The notes beneath the pieces were generated by a model. That model was not told the DNA's origin, ran no database searches, and worked only from the letters and a program-made list of their open reading frames with translations. The position numbers and the translations under genes are program-made. Positions 1 through 11,200 of a stretch of DNA of 64,000 bases are shown here, one piece after another. The stretch comes from Impatiens glandulifera (Eukaryota; Streptophyta; Magnoliopsida; Ericales; Balsaminaceae): NCBI RefSeq assembly GCF_907164915.1, contig NC_061862.1, positions 79,635,718 to 79,699,717 of the forward strand, written 5' to 3'. The stretch's first letter is position 1; each line of letters opens with the position of its first letter.

Positions 1-204
1 GTCTACAAACGAATTTGAATCGAAATGAGCACAACTTGTCACATGACATGTCAACTCTAAATTTATTAATGTTATACTCACATTTCCTATTTCGATTAAA
101 ACAAAATAATAAATTAACTTATACAATATATATTTAATAAAATATATTATATAAATATTTAAAAAATTATTATATGAATAAGAATAAGAGTTATAATTTT
201 CTAA

Positions 205-566
205 CATGAATTTCTGAGGCTATTCTCAAACGAGTTTCCCAAAAGACATGAGGTGAAAACTGGTCTTATCGTTTTTAGGATGTATGTGATCGTGTAAAGT
301 TACGTTTGAGATTTACTCGTAGACTAATAAAAAACTTCCTCCAAACAACATTAAGTAATTTGACTATGTGTCGGTGATTGACTTGCGATAAAATAATGAC
401 CTTGTTTATGAATTCTTCGACTTGACCCTAATTCTCGCCGGGGATGAATTGTTCAACGTGGCCTTTCTGTATGTTTTTAGACACATTAACAACAACAGTT
501 TTATTTGGAAGAACTCCTTTATAAACAGTGCCAAATCCGACTTCTCCGTGGATATTTATTTTGTTG
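205..566 (-). pseudogene. WAK kinase N-lobe fragment, array unit 1
   Basis: Reads GEVGFGTVYKG (glycine-rich loop) and continues into the KGHVEQF segment. The lysine expected in the VAIK-type strand is replaced by asparagine (VVVNVSK), so ATP binding would be lost. The frame closes after about 50 kinase residues. There is no start codon, signal peptide, C-lobe or catalytic loop. Membership of the WAK family comes from similarity to the longer copies at 42.7 and 55.8 kb. Confidence 0.8.
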
Positions 567-862
567 AGACAATACAAAAACGAAATGATTACAAATAAAC
601 ACGATAATGACACGATCACGAGTGGGCACGACATTAACACAACATAAGTACAAGTCTGCAAACGAATTTGAATCGAAATGAGAAAAACTTGTCACATGAC
701 ATGTATACTTTAAATTTATTTATATTATACTCACATTTCCTATTTAGATTAAAATATAACAAAAATTAACTTAAATAGTATAAATAAAATAAAATAAAAT
801 ATATTATATAAATATTTAAAAAATTATTATATGAATAAAAATAAGAGTTATAAGTTTCTAAC

Positions 863-1242
863 ATGAACTTCCGAGGTTATTCTTAAACTAGTTTCCCAAG
901 ATGACATGAGGTGAGAACTGGTCTTATCGTTTTTAGGATGAATGTGATCGTGTAAAGTTATGTTTGAGATTTACTCATAAACTAGTAAGGGCACTTACTC
1001 CAAACAACATCTAGTAATTTGACTATGTGTCGGTGATTGACTTGCGATAAAATAATAACATTGTTTATGAATTCTTCGACTTGACACTTCTTCTCATCGG
1101 GAATGAATTGTTCAACGTGGCCTTTCTGCATGTTTTTCGACAGCTTAACAAAAACAGTTTTATTTAGAAGATCTCCTTTATAAATAGTGCCAAAACTGTC
1201 TTCTCCGAGGATATTAGTTTTGTTGACACAATTCGATAACAA
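863..1242 (-). pseudogene. WAK kinase N-lobe fragment, array unit 2
   Basis: The best-preserved frame of the array: an 86-codon open stretch with glycine loop (GEDSFGTIYKG), VAIK-type lysine (VFVKLSK), the alpha-C segment (QVEEFINNVIILSQVNHRHI) and the strand VKLLDVVW. It stops where other copies continue to the hinge. With no catalytic or activation loop it can only be a fragment. Confidence 0.8.
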
Positions 1243-1510
1243 AACGATTACAAATTAACATGATAATGACACAATCACGAGTGGGCACGACATGAACACA
1301 GCACGAGTACAAGTCTGTAAACGAATTTGAATCGAAATGAGCACAACTTGTCACATGGCATGTAAACTCTAAATTTATTTATGTTATACTCACATTTCCT
1401 ATTTCGATTAAAACAAAATAAAAAAGTAACTTAAATAATATAAATAAAATTGATTATATAAATATTTAAAAAATTATTATATGAATAAGAATAAGAGTTA
1501 TAATTTTCTA

Positions 1511-1880
1511 AAATAAATTTCCGAGGCTATTCTCAAACGAGTTTCCCAAGAAGACATGAGGTGAGAACTGGTCTTATCGTTTTTAGGATATATGTGATAG
1601 TGCAAGGTGACGTTTGAGATTTACTCGTAGACTAATAAGGGCACTTTCTCCAAACAACATCAAGTAGTTTGAATATGTGTCGGTGATTCACTTGCGATAA
1701 TATAATGACCTTGTTTATGAAATCTTCGACTTGACCCTTCTTATCGTCGGGGATGAATTGTTCGACGTGGACTTTCTGCATATTTTTCAACACCTTAACA
1801 ACAACAATTTTATTTAAAAGAACTCATTTATAAACAGTGCCAAAACCGTCTTCTCTGAGGATATTAGTTTTGTTGAGACA
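1511..1880 (-). pseudogene. WAK kinase N-lobe fragment, array unit 3
   Basis: Same segment as the neighbouring units. The frame reads REDGFGTVYK and is then broken by a TGA in place of the glycine codon that follows VYK in the other copies; a codon is also missing in the following strand. Homology continues to the end of the fragment. Confidence 0.75.
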
Positions 1881-2165
1881 ATATGATCACAAAACGATTA
1901 CAAATTAATATGATAATGACACGATCACGAGTGGGCACGACACGAACACAACACGAGTAGAAGTCTGCAAACAAATTTGAATCAAAATGAGCACAACTTA
2001 TCGAATGGCATGTCAACTCTAAATTTATTTATGTTATACTCACATTTCCTATTTTGATTAAAACAAAATAAAAATTAACTTAAATAATATAAATAAAATA
2101 AAATATATTATATAAATATTTAAAAAATTATTATATGAATAAGAATAAGAGTTATAATTGTCTAA

Positions 2166-2526
2166 CATGAATTTTAGAGGCTATTCTCAAACGAGTTTCT
2201 CAAAAGACATGAGGTGAGAACTGGTCTTATCGTTGTTAGGATGTATGTGATCGTGTAAAGTTACGCTTGAGATTTACTCGTAGACTAATAAGGGCACTTC
2301 CTCCAAACAACATTAAGTAGTTTGACTATGTGTCGGTGATTGACTTGCGATAAAATAATGACCTTGTTTATGAATTCTTCGACTTGACCCTTCTTCTCGT
2401 CGGGGATGAATTGTTCAACGTGTCCTTTCTACATATTTTTCGACACCTTTACAACAACAATTTGATTTGAAATAACTCCTTTATAAACAGTGCCAAAACC
2501 GTATTGATGAGGATATTAGTTTTGTT
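2166..2526 (-). pseudogene. WAK kinase N-lobe fragment, array unit 4
   Basis: Same segment as its neighbours, but the glycine loop is destroyed by changes near 2,507-2,515 (the ILGED segment is replaced and the frame shifts), and the methionine codon of the KNMQK motif has become a stop. Nucleotide similarity to units 3 and 5 remains high over the full length. Confidence 0.72.
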
Positions 2527-2820
2527 GAGACAATACAATAGCGAAACGATTAAAAATTAACACGATAATGACACGATCAAGAGTGGGCACGACACAACAC
2601 AACACGAGTAGAAGTTTGCAAATGAATTTGAATCGAATTGAGCACAACTTTTCAAATGACATGTCAACTCTAAATTTATTTATGTTATACCAATATTTCC
2701 TATTTTGATTAAAATAACATAAAAAATTAACTTAAATAATATAAATAAAATAAAATATATTATATAAATATTTAAAAAATTATTATATGAATAAGAATAA
2801 AAGTTATAATTTTCTAAAAT

Positions 2821-3185
2821 GAATTTCCAGGGCTATTCTCAAACGAGTTTCCTAAGAAGACATGAGGTGATAATTGGTCTTACCAATTTTAATTATGTAT
2901 GTGATCGTGTAAAGTTACGTTTGAGATTTACTCGTAGACTAATAAGGGCACATCCTCCAATCAACATTAAGTAGTTTGACTATGTGTCGGTTATTGACTT
3001 GCGATAAAATAATGACATTATTTATGAATTCTTCGACTTGACCCTTCTTCTCGTCGGGGATGAATTGTTCAACATGTCTTTTCTACATGTTTTTCGACAC
3101 CTAAACAGCAATAATTTTATTTGGAAGAACTCCTTTATAAACCGTGCCAAAACCGTCTTCTCCGAGGATATTTGTTTTGTTGAGA
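2821..3185 (-). pseudogene. WAK kinase N-lobe fragment, array unit 5
   Basis: Glycine loop is intact (GEDGFGTVYKGVLPNK). The VAIK-type lysine codon has become TAG and a second stop replaces the glutamine of KNMQK. The same residue is therefore lost differently in units 1 and 5, which argues for decay in parallel after amplification. Confidence 0.75.
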
Positions 3186-3269
3186 CAATACAATATCAAA
3201 ACGATTACAAATTAACATGATAATGACACGATCACGAGTGGGCACGACACGAACACAACACGAGTAGAA

Positions 3270-4228
3270 GTCTGCAAACGAATTTGAATCGAAATGAGCA
3301 CAACTTGTCACATGACATGTCAACTCTAAATTTATTTATATTATACTCACATTTCCTATTTCGATTAAAATAAAAAAAAATTAACATAAATAATATAAAT
3401 AAAATAAAATATATTATATAAATATTTAAAAAATTATTATATGAATAAGAATAAGAGTTATAATTTTCTAAAATGAATTTCCGAGGCTATTCTCAAACGA
3501 TTTTCCCAAGAAGACATGAGGTTAGAATTTGTCTTATCGTTTTTAGGATGTATGTGATCGTGTAAAGTTATATTTGAGATTTACTCGTAGACTAATAATG
3601 GCACTTCCTCCAAACAACATCAAGTAGTTTGACTATGTGTCGGTGATTGAGTTGCGATAAAATAATGACCTTGTTTATGCATTCTTTGACTTGACTCTTC
3701 TTCTCGTTGGGGAAGAATTGTTCAACGTGGCATTTCTGCATGTTTTCGACACCTTAACAACAATAATTTTATTTGGAAGAACTCCTTTATAAACAGTGTC
3801 AAAACCATCTTCTCCGAGGATATTAGTTTTGTTGTATAGTTCTGTTGTTACCTCTAACTCATGGCGGTAAATATTTTTGCAGTTTCTGTAAAAAACGACC
3901 CTTGACTCGATGAGAGATGATTTCTTATACAAAATCCCCTGTTTTGTTGAAAGAAACTTTATCTGATTTTCATTAAAAAAAAGTTTTTTTTTTACCAAAT
4001 TATACACCCAAATAAATATTATGAATAAGAATATTATGCCATCCCAATACTTGCATGCCCCTCAAATTGTTTAATTAAATTTAATTTTCAAATAAATATT
4101 GTTTTCAAATGTTAATTATAACTTACCGAGAACAACTAAAGCCACCAATGGGAAAACCCTTGAACAACTCGTCCCCATTTCATGCCATTGTTATGATATT
4201 CCAAGGACAAGAACACTGATGACTCCCC
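3270..4228 (-). pseudogene. WAK transmembrane exon, intron and kinase N-lobe (sixth, longest array unit)
   Basis: This unit keeps what the shorter ones lost. On the - strand it holds the end of a transmembrane exon (about 4,119-4,228) with a consensus donor (CTCG|GTAAGTTA), an intron of ~110 bp, and a kinase exon with the WAK juxtamembrane hallmark: a phenylalanine/glutamine-rich stretch, NIYRHELE, then TELYNKTNILGEDGFDTVYKG. A 110-codon open stretch (3,675-4,007) covers this before a 1-nt loss just after VVKVSK shifts the frame. The kinase part ends at the same point (near 3,480) as in units 1-5. It is probably the parental form of the array. At its right end it abuts a forward activation-loop fragment, an inversion junction. 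Confidence 0.82.
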
Positions 4229-4319
4229 TTTTGGTGCATCGATATTGGTATCCATTGATGCAATGGAATTATCGACAATGGTGCAATGCACTCTCGGATA
4301 ACTAGACCTCGAGTACTAG
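4229..4319 (+). pseudogene. WAK kinase activation-loop fragment
   Basis: Forward-oriented ~90 bp matching the DFG-to-GYIDPEY activation segment of the longer copy at 56,530-56,621: it starts within DFG (TTTTGGTGCATCG), continues as RYWYPLMQWNYRQW in the open frame, and ends at CTCGAGTACTAG, the degenerate 'PEY' followed by a stop. It is fused at its left to a reversed transmembrane exon through a shared TTTT run. In the array at 15-22 kb the same junction lacks 26 bp of this segment, so this looks like the older form. Confidence 0.75.
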
Positions 4320-4545
4320 AGTTGGGAAATGAGTTGGATCAACACAATACAACAAGATATTGATACGGATAAGCACAATACGATAATATCTCACTCAGGT
4401 TGTGGGTTGGACACAACACAATTACAAATTAACACGATCATGACACAATCACGAGTCGACACTATACGAACACAACACGAGCACAAGTTTGCAAACGAAT
4501 CTGAATTATAATGAGCACAACTGGTCACATGACATGTCAACTCTA
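4320..4545 (+). repeat. ACACGA-rich dispersed repeat
   Basis: Begins with a GTTGGACAATGAGTTGG-like start, has a block rich in ACACGA/CACGAC words and ends in CACATGACATGTCAACTC. It recurs at 14,229, 15,453, 15,964, 17,133, 17,537, 18,041, 20,285, 20,689, 21,185, 22,274, 36,194 and 43,530, and inverted at 13,060 and 27,575. Non-coding; no clear terminal inverted repeats were found and its class is unknown. Confidence 0.8.
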
Positions 4546-4974
4546 AATCTATTTATTTTGCACGCATTCCTTCTTTTTCAAACTTTTATATTTACATTAT
4601 GATTTTCAAACTACACACATTCTTAAATAATAAATTATTTAGTTTTAAAAATAATATATATAATTAAAATTAAACAACTAAATTAAACAATTAAAATAAA
4701 ATAAATTATATAAATCATAAAATATTAACTTCACATATTCAAAATATTGTGGATAGTATTACTTTTAAAATTAAAAGAAACATGTGAATTTATGTCACTA
4801 TTAAAAATGTATATTTTTTAAATTTATGTAAAAGATTAATCACCAACTTCATACATAATTGATGAAGATGATGCTAGAGAGAAACAACAATAGATAGTGA
4901 TGAAGATGATGCTAGAGAGAAATAACAATAGATAGAGTAGATGTTAACAGAGGTTTGAAAGATATAAATGTTGG
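4546..4974. repeat. Intergenic spacer A, left part; copy of spacer C
   Basis: AT-rich and without a gene. It matches 43,776-44,206 almost base for base, including an internal GATGATGCTAGAGAGAAA repeat (two copies). In spacer C the sequence runs on without interruption; here it is broken by the composite copia insertion. Confidence 0.8.
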
Positions 4975-5012
4975 AAAGGATACGCCTTGACCAAGAACTT
5001 GCCATCATCCTG
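4975..5012 (+). repeat. 38-bp direct repeat, left copy, flanking the composite insertion
   Basis: Starts AAAGGATACGCCTTG and ends CATCATCCTG. The same 38 bp occurs at 8,178-8,215 with one mismatch, and once only at the uninterrupted site 44,207-44,244. Confidence 0.85.
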
Positions 5013-5228
5013 GTCACATGACATGTCAGCTCTAAATTTATTTATATTATACTCACATTTCCTATTTCGATTAAAATAAAATAAAAAATTAACTTAAATA
5101 ATATAAATAAAATAAAATATATTATATAAATATTTAAAAAATTATTATATGAATAAGAATAAGAGTTATAATTTTCTAAAATTAATTTCCGAGGCTATTC
5201 TCAGACGATTTTCCCAAGAAGACATGAG
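5013..5228 (-). repeat. Partial WAK-array unit joined to copia
   Basis: Matches the left third of the ~655-bp array unit (from GTCACATGACATGTC through the AT-rich part to the reversed kinase end at AAGACATGAG). It is cut at 5,228, where copia integrase sequence starts in an open frame. The piece lies between the left 38-bp repeat and the truncated element. Confidence 0.8.
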
Positions 5229-7977
5229 TTTTGCTAAACAAGCCAGACTTCCATTTCATAATTCAAATAGTTTATCTAAAGCTCCTTTTGAACTAATTCA
5301 TTTTGATGTTTGGGGTCCAGCACCTACTACTTCATATAATAATTTTAAATATTATGTTTCATTCATTGATAATTTTTCAAGAACCACCTGGATTTCTTTA
5401 CTCCATGATAAATCAGAAGTATTTTCAAAATTTCTAGAGTTTGTTTCCTTTACTGAAAACCAATTTCAAGATTCAATAAAATTATTTAGAACTGACAACG
5501 GGACTGAATATGTCAATAAAAAATTTTCCTCTTTTCTCAAAACAAAAGGTATAATGCATCAAACCTCTTGTGTTCATACCCCAGCCCAGAATGGTACGGC
5601 AGAAAGAAAAAATCGTCATCTTCTTGAGGTTACTCGCTTTATATTATTTCAATCTAACGTCCCAAAAAGATTTTGGTCCGATGCTTTACTTACTGCTACT
5701 CATCTCATTAATCGTATTCCTAGCAGCATTCTTAATAATTCGAGTCCTTTGGAAAAATTAAAAAACAAGAAAAGTAACCTTAATCATCTTCGTGTCTTTG
5801 GTTGTGTATGTTATGTGCATATAAACCATACTGATAAATTAAGTTCTCAATCAGTTAAAGCTATTTTTCTTGGTTATTCTACTACCCAAAAGGGATATAA
5901 ATGTTATGATTCTATTTCTAAGAAACTCTATATTTCTCGTAATGTCATCTTTAATGAAGATGAATTTTACTACAAAACTAAGGAGGATAATAGTAATGAT
6001 CTCAATGAGTTTGATTGACAAGATCATGTATTGCCCCTGGATATGAATTGTTCTTGCAGGAATATTCCTTCTGATAGCGATTCAAATACTGCTCCAAATA
6101 AAGAAGCAGAAAAAGGGACACCATGTGATATCCCACAAGAAGAAAGTTATAATGATTCAGTCACAAATAATGACAAAGAAACTCAAAATGAAAATTCAGA
6201 CACTATTCATGAGACACCATGTACACCTTCAGGGGGAGAATATAACAATAGATCTATCTCCGAAGATATTTCAGAAACAACTACAAGGGATGATAATGTT
6301 CGAAGGTCCACAAGGGTTGTTTAACCATCGAAAAAGCTTAAAGATTATCATCTTTATTCGGTAAAGTATCCTATTGAAAAATACTTATCTTATGAAAATG
6401 TCTCTAATGAATATAATGCTTTTATCACATCTCTTGATCAAATAGAGCCGAAAACATTTCAAGAAGCCAAGTCCAACCCTAATTGGTGTGTTGCCATGAA
6501 TAACGAATTAGAGGCTCTAGAAAAAATAATACATGGACACTTGTCCCTCTACCTAAAGGTAAGAAAGTGGTTGGTTGTAAATGGATATACAAAATTAAGT
6601 ATGATAGTTTAGGAAAAATTGAAAGATACAAAGCCCGACTTGTTGCCAAAGGATACACCCAAACTTATGGATTAGACTATGAGGAAACTTTTGCACCTGT
6701 AGCAAAAATGAGCACTGTAAGGATATTATTATCTATTGCTGCGAATCAAAATTGGGATTTACATCAAATGGATGTAAAAAATGCTTTTCTTCAAGGCGAT
6801 CTGCAAGAAGAAGTATATATGTCTATCCCACAAGGCTATGAGGAAAATCTTAACTCAAAATCTGTTTGTAGGTTGAATAAAGCTATTTACGGACTCAAAC
6901 AATCTTCAAGGGCATGGTATGCTAAACTTAGTAGCGCCCTTGTTCATCACAACTTTCGAAAAAGTTCTGCCGATTCTTCTCTTTTTATTAAAATTATTGG
7001 CAACACTACTACTATTGTACTTGTGTATGTGGATGATATTATAGTAACAGGTAATAGCTCAAGTGATATCCTTAAGGTTAAAAAGTATCTGCAGGAGCAA
7101 TTTGACATTAAAGACCTTGGCACTCTCAAGTATTTCCTTAGGATAGAAATTGCTCATTCTAAGAAAGGTTTGTTTCTTTCTCAAAGAAAATATGTCTTGG
7201 ACTTATTAAAAGAAACTGGTAAGCTTGCTGCAAAACCCGTAAAGACTCCCATTGAAACAACTGTTAAATTAAACACTGAAGAAGGTACACCTCTTCATGA
7301 CATTGGTATGTATCAAAGTAGGTAAACTTATCTACCTAACAGTTACTCGTCTTGATATAACTTTTGCAGTTAGTAATGTAAGTCAATTCATGCATGCTCC
7401 AAGAACTTCACACATTTCTGTTGTTTACAGGATTCTACATTATCTTAAAACTACTCTTAGAGTAGGCATATGGATGAAAAGAAACAACCGCATGGACGTC
7501 ATTGGCTATACTGATGCTGATTGGGCAGGCAGCTTTGACAGAAAGTCGACTATCGGCTTTTGTACATTCGTTGGAGGAAATCTGGTGACGTGGAGAAGTA
7601 AGAAGCATAATATTGTCGCCCGTTCAAGCGCCGAAGCTGAATATCGTGCTATGGCAGCCACTACCGGAGAACTCATTTGGATTAAATATATTCTTAAAGA
7701 CTTGGGAGCTGAGCTCAAAACCATAAAAATGTATTGCGACAACAATGCTGCTAGATATATTGCATCAAATCCAGTATTCCATGAGTGCACAAAGCACATT
7801 GAAGTTGATTGTCACTTTGTTCGTGAGAAGGTTCAATCTGGTGAGATTGAAACCCCATTTGTACCTAGCAAAGATCAACTTGCTGATATTTTCACGAAAG
7901 CTCTAGATAAAAGGAACTTTGATAGCATCATCGACAAGTTAGGAGTAATCAATCTCTTTACTCCTGACTTGACTTGA
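5229..7977 (+). pseudogene. Copia pol remnant: integrase, reverse transcriptase, RNase H
   Basis: Polyprotein that would integrate and reverse-transcribe the element. Order: end of the GAG-pre-integrase region (SFAKQARLPFHN), integrase core (5,300-5,760; FELIHFDVWGP, FIDNFSRTTW, FRTDNGTEY, HTPAQNGTAERKNR give the D, D and E), a hydrophilic linker, reverse transcriptase (6,567-7,325; GCKWIYKIK, MDVKNAFLQGDL, YVDDIIVTGN active site), and RNase H (7,500-7,900; YTDADWAGS, SSAEAEYRA, FTKALD). Damage: in-frame TGA at 6,016 and TAA at 6,322 in the linker, a 1-nt loss in an A run near 6,520 just before reverse transcriptase, and a ~5-nt loss near 7,319. It cannot make a full polyprotein. Catalytic motifs are still intact, so the decay is modest. 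Confidence 0.93.
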
Positions 7978-7983
7978 GGGGGG

Positions 7984-8177
7984 TGTTAAAAATATGTAAT
8001 ATATTAGTTTATATTTATTAGTCGTTGTAAGCTTATAGAGAAGCTCAACAGTTATGAAGCTCAAAGGTTTATGTCTTAACGGCTAAATCCTAATTGTCTA
8101 TTAATAATCTCTTATGTGTAAATACAATAGATGATTTTTACACAATAAACAAGGATCTCTGTATTCTTCTTTCAACA
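7984..8177 (+). repeat. Copia 3' LTR
   Basis: Begins TGTTAAAAATATG immediately after the polypurine tract and ends TTCAACA, the canonical TG...CA form; 194 bp. No second copy is present in the window, so the insertion cannot be dated by LTR comparison. Confidence 0.8.
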
Positions 8178-8215
8178 AAAGGATACACCTTGACCAAGAA
8201 CTTGCCATCATCCTG
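8178..8215 (+). repeat. 38-bp direct repeat, right copy
   Basis: Second copy of the repeat at 4,975-5,012. It directly follows the LTR end and continues without a break into spacer sequence shared with 44,245 onward. Confidence 0.85.
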
Positions 8216-9130
8216 TACACCCACGTCTGCACCAGCCATCGTTTTCCGTATTCGACGCCTTCTTCTTCGACTTATCTCTCTAAATTAATGTGTTGCTTCC
8301 CACTAAAAGCAATCCATCTTCCAAATTATCACCCAACTAGGGTTTATACATTATATCAATGTATATTAGGATCTGAAATATGGAATAAAATATTCGGAAG
8401 ACTGCTCTTTCCAGATTCAATGAACCTGGACGCTTTCCTGTCATATCACCCTTAGGTCAGCTGAGTTTATCAGGTTTACAGCTGAGAGGCGAAGAAAAAT
8501 ACACACATTGACAACGAAATATGGGATTGTTAAAAGAACAAGGTTTCAACTATATTACTTTATTTGCATTTATGTTTATTAACTACGACCATCTTTAATT
8601 GCTGTTTTTCAATTCCACGAAAGAGTCTTAGCTTTGATCATTTTTGTATTGGTTCTGTTGTAAAACAAAGTTTCATGATGTTTGACCGAACCACGTTCAA
8701 GCCAGATAGTTATTTGAAAGAGATCAGTGTATGTAGATACAACCAAATTAGTTGGATTAGGAGAGGATTAAGAACATTAAACTAAGTAAGTAGTGCAGTG
8801 ATCATATCAAACTCCAGTTAATGTGCTGAATCTTCAACTTGCATTTGATTAGTCCTTAATACTCTTGTTTAGTAGCAATCATGGGTTATTCACTCGAGAA
8901 AGATTTATCTTTTTTGTGATTATAAAATAATAACTTGGTTGAGTAGTTTTAATCCAGTCACGTTGAAAGACTGTAGGTGGCAATTAGAGTCAAATATAGG
9001 AAATAATTTGTGAAATTTATTGTATATGACAATTAGAGTAATATGAAGGAGATAGAAACAACATTGAATTGTCGTATTGCCAAGGAAATGTAAGTTATAC
9101 AGTTTTAACATTGTTTGAAAATTATTTGTA
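8216..9130. repeat. Spacer A, duplicated stretch also upstream of the sulfate transporter
   Basis: Near-identical to 44,245-44,995 (spacer C), and in part to 22,685-23,135 (spacer B). A pyrimidine-rich part around 8,220-8,300 resembles a 5' leader. A 73-codon open stretch (8,564-8,785) is kept in spacer C but broken in B, and has no recognisable domain, so it is not called as a gene. In spacer C this block ends about 1.1 kb before the sulfate transporter start, so it may be a displaced copy of that gene's upstream region. Confidence 0.7.
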
Positions 9131-10274
9131 ACATTATGTCAAAACATATGTTTTGAAATTCAATGCACTTGAGTCGATGATGATAAAATATGATGCGGCG
9201 ATCCTAAAGTGTCATAGGTAAACAATGTTAAAAAATACTTATCTGCAAAATTATGTTATGTTGTTACATATTGTTAAAAAATGTAAAATATATTAACGCT
9301 AATGGTAAATTAATATCATTTGTAATACTGTAAAATAATTTAGTTGCTACATTATATATGAAATGAAATGAATTATAAATTAATATTATTTTTTATATTA
9401 AAAATTAATACATTATATTAGAAATTAATAATATTTATTTATATTGAAAATATTTCATGTTGGGGACGAGATGATCCAGAACATAGCCATATTGAGGACG
9501 AAATTACCATATAAATATGAATTTTTTAGATCATATATTAATAATAAATTATAAACTATAAATTTACATGTTAAAAAATTTCTTTAAAATTTAATATATA
9601 ATAAAGTATTATTGTTACTATTAAAAAAAATTATTAAATATTTTGTTTAGTATATAAAGACTTTATGTTATCTAAAATAAAATAAAAATTATAATTAAAT
9701 TTTTATAATAATTTTATTAAACTAAATTATATAACAAGTTATTTAGTTTCATACAAAAAAAAAAAAAAAAAACTGAAGAAAGATATCTTCTAAAAATTTT
9801 GTAAAAAAATGATATAATTTAAAAAAATGTCATGAATTTTTATTAGAATCTTATTTATATATTTTAACTGGTTTGGCTTTAGTTTTATAAAAATTAATAT
9901 ATTTAATTTTAAAAAATGGATTGTATTGATATAAATAAAATGCCAGTAGAGTTGAATTTGAGACTAAATTAAAAAGTATTTATAAATTTATTTGAAATGC
10001 TTTTTAATTATCAAAATATGAGATTTTAATATTTATTCAGTGATATATATATATATATATATTAAAAATATAAAATAATATTTTTTCATTTAAAAATCAA
10101 ACTCAATTTCAGATCCAGGTTTGTATGGAAACAGGATAACTCACGTCAGCGTTCGTTTGGAAACACTTATTTAGTTAAGTATATATATTAACTGGTTTGG
10201 TCTTGTTTAATTTAATAAAATTACCCCAGAGCTCCTCCATGAGATCCTAGTTTCGAGCCCGTCAGGCAACAAGT
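9131..10274. other. AT-rich spacer, no gene seen
   Basis: Corresponds to 23,150-24,480 of spacer B at lower identity. Around 9,150-9,290 it matches a coding-like stretch of spacer B but with frame breaks. It holds long A and T runs and no supported gene. Confidence 0.6.
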
Positions 10275-11200
10275 TTTAAAATACGTGCTTCGACCGACGA
10301 TTCAATTGATCCGACCGTGAAACGATTAATTGAGCGGTTCGAATTTTATCGAACAGGGTCAAAATCCGGTCCGACTAGACGGTTCAACCGGAAAATTAAA
10401 TTGAATATTTCCGGTTCGAAGGGTTACTTTAAAAATTATTATTTATTTCCTTCTTCTCTCCCAAAAATTCTACTCAACTTAGATATGTTTGGTAATAGGA
10501 AAGAAAGAGGTACAACAAGTTTAGTTGTATCAAAAAAGAAAGAATAAAGAGATGTAAATCATTTTTCTAATATCTACAATTTTAAATATAATATCTACCT
10601 TAACTCATCAGATCTACCGTCCAGATCTATCATCCTTAACTTCTCAGATCTACAATCTTTTCCTTCCTCTTTTTTCCTATCTAATGTTTTTTTTCTTGAA
10701 TGTGAATGTAATATATGATATATAATTAATAAATGAAGATGAAGAAAGAAATGAGTAACTGTGGTGTGTAGGAACATGGTGGATTGAACTTAAGTAGAGT
10801 AGAGAGATGAGATTAGAAAAAAATAGTGAAAAAGAAGAAGGGAATTGAGTATGTATGACTTGTATTTTAATTTTAGATTTTCTTAAGAAATTTTAGTCAA
10901 TATTTGTTTGATTTAATAATTTGTTTGTTTAATTGTTGATAGATGATATTTAGTGTGATTATTATTTTGATAGTCAGGAATTATGAATATTTGTTATTTT
11001 GATTGTAGAAAATTATAAATATTTAATATAATAGTAATTTAATTGACAAATTATTGAGTTTAATTAGTTAGTATTTATTTTATTATTTTTTATATGTCTA
11101 AATGATTATATATAGAATTTATGTGTTCAATTATTTAACGAACTGGTTGGACCGGTCGCATCGAATTAAAAAAAAAAATCAATAACAAGGGTTTTGAAAA
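10275..11200. mobile_element. Candidate non-autonomous DNA transposon (spacer A only)
   Basis: A stretch with no match at the corresponding place in spacer B. The ends are imperfectly inverted: GTTTTAAAATACG...GACCG at the left and CGGTC...GGGTTTTGAAAAC at the right. The ends are rich in CGGTTC/GACCGG words, as in widespread plant hAT-like miniature elements. No convincing target-site duplication was found and the borders are approximate. The interior holds a 76-codon open stretch (10,317-10,547) without a recognisable domain. Confidence 0.35.

Larger units (their letters stand above)
1..3269 (-). repeat. Tandem array of five ~655-bp units built from a WAK kinase exon
   Basis: Five head-to-tail units begin near 1, 654, 1313, 1963 and 2613; a sixth, longer unit starts at 3270. 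Periods are 653, 659, 650, 650 and 657 bp. Each unit holds, in + order: an end of the ACACGA-rich repeat, ~150 bp of AT-rich DNA, ~360 bp that reads on the - strand as a WAK kinase N-lobe (glycine loop to the segment just before the catalytic loop), then ~90 bp of ACACGA-type repeat. The kinase part always stops at the same place on both sides, so units were amplified after one truncated ancestor formed. No unit can encode a working kinase. The array continues off the left edge, so total copy number is unknown. Confidence 0.9.
5229..8177 (+). mobile_element. 5'-truncated Ty1/copia retrotransposon
   Basis: Contains integrase, reverse transcriptase, RNase H, a polypurine tract (GAGGGGGG, 7,976-7,983) and one 3' LTR. 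The 5' LTR, primer site, gag and protease are missing. The right end is a clean integration junction: the LTR ends ...TTCAACA at 8,177, directly followed by target sequence AAAGG, the candidate 5-bp duplication. The left end is not a copia terminus but a fusion to WAK-array sequence, so the element was damaged or partly replaced after insertion. Confidence 0.92.

Noticed and set aside
1..3269. Regular direct repeats that might suggest a CRISPR-like array
   Set aside because: Units are ~655 bp, have no short repeat/spacer alternation, contain kinase-gene sequence and lie in a plant genome.
7506..7799. 97-codon open frame on the - strand
   Set aside because: Lies opposite the copia RNase H coding sequence; a shadow frame without a domain.
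4975..8215. 38-bp repeats as a simple transposon target-site duplication
   Set aside because: Copia integrases make 5-bp duplications, and one flank already shows the expected LTR/AAAGG junction; a second event is needed.
10245..10275. TTTCGAGCCCGTC, resembling a tRNA or SINE B box
   Set aside because: No matching A box at the right distance and no foldable tRNA; not supported as a tRNA gene or SINE.
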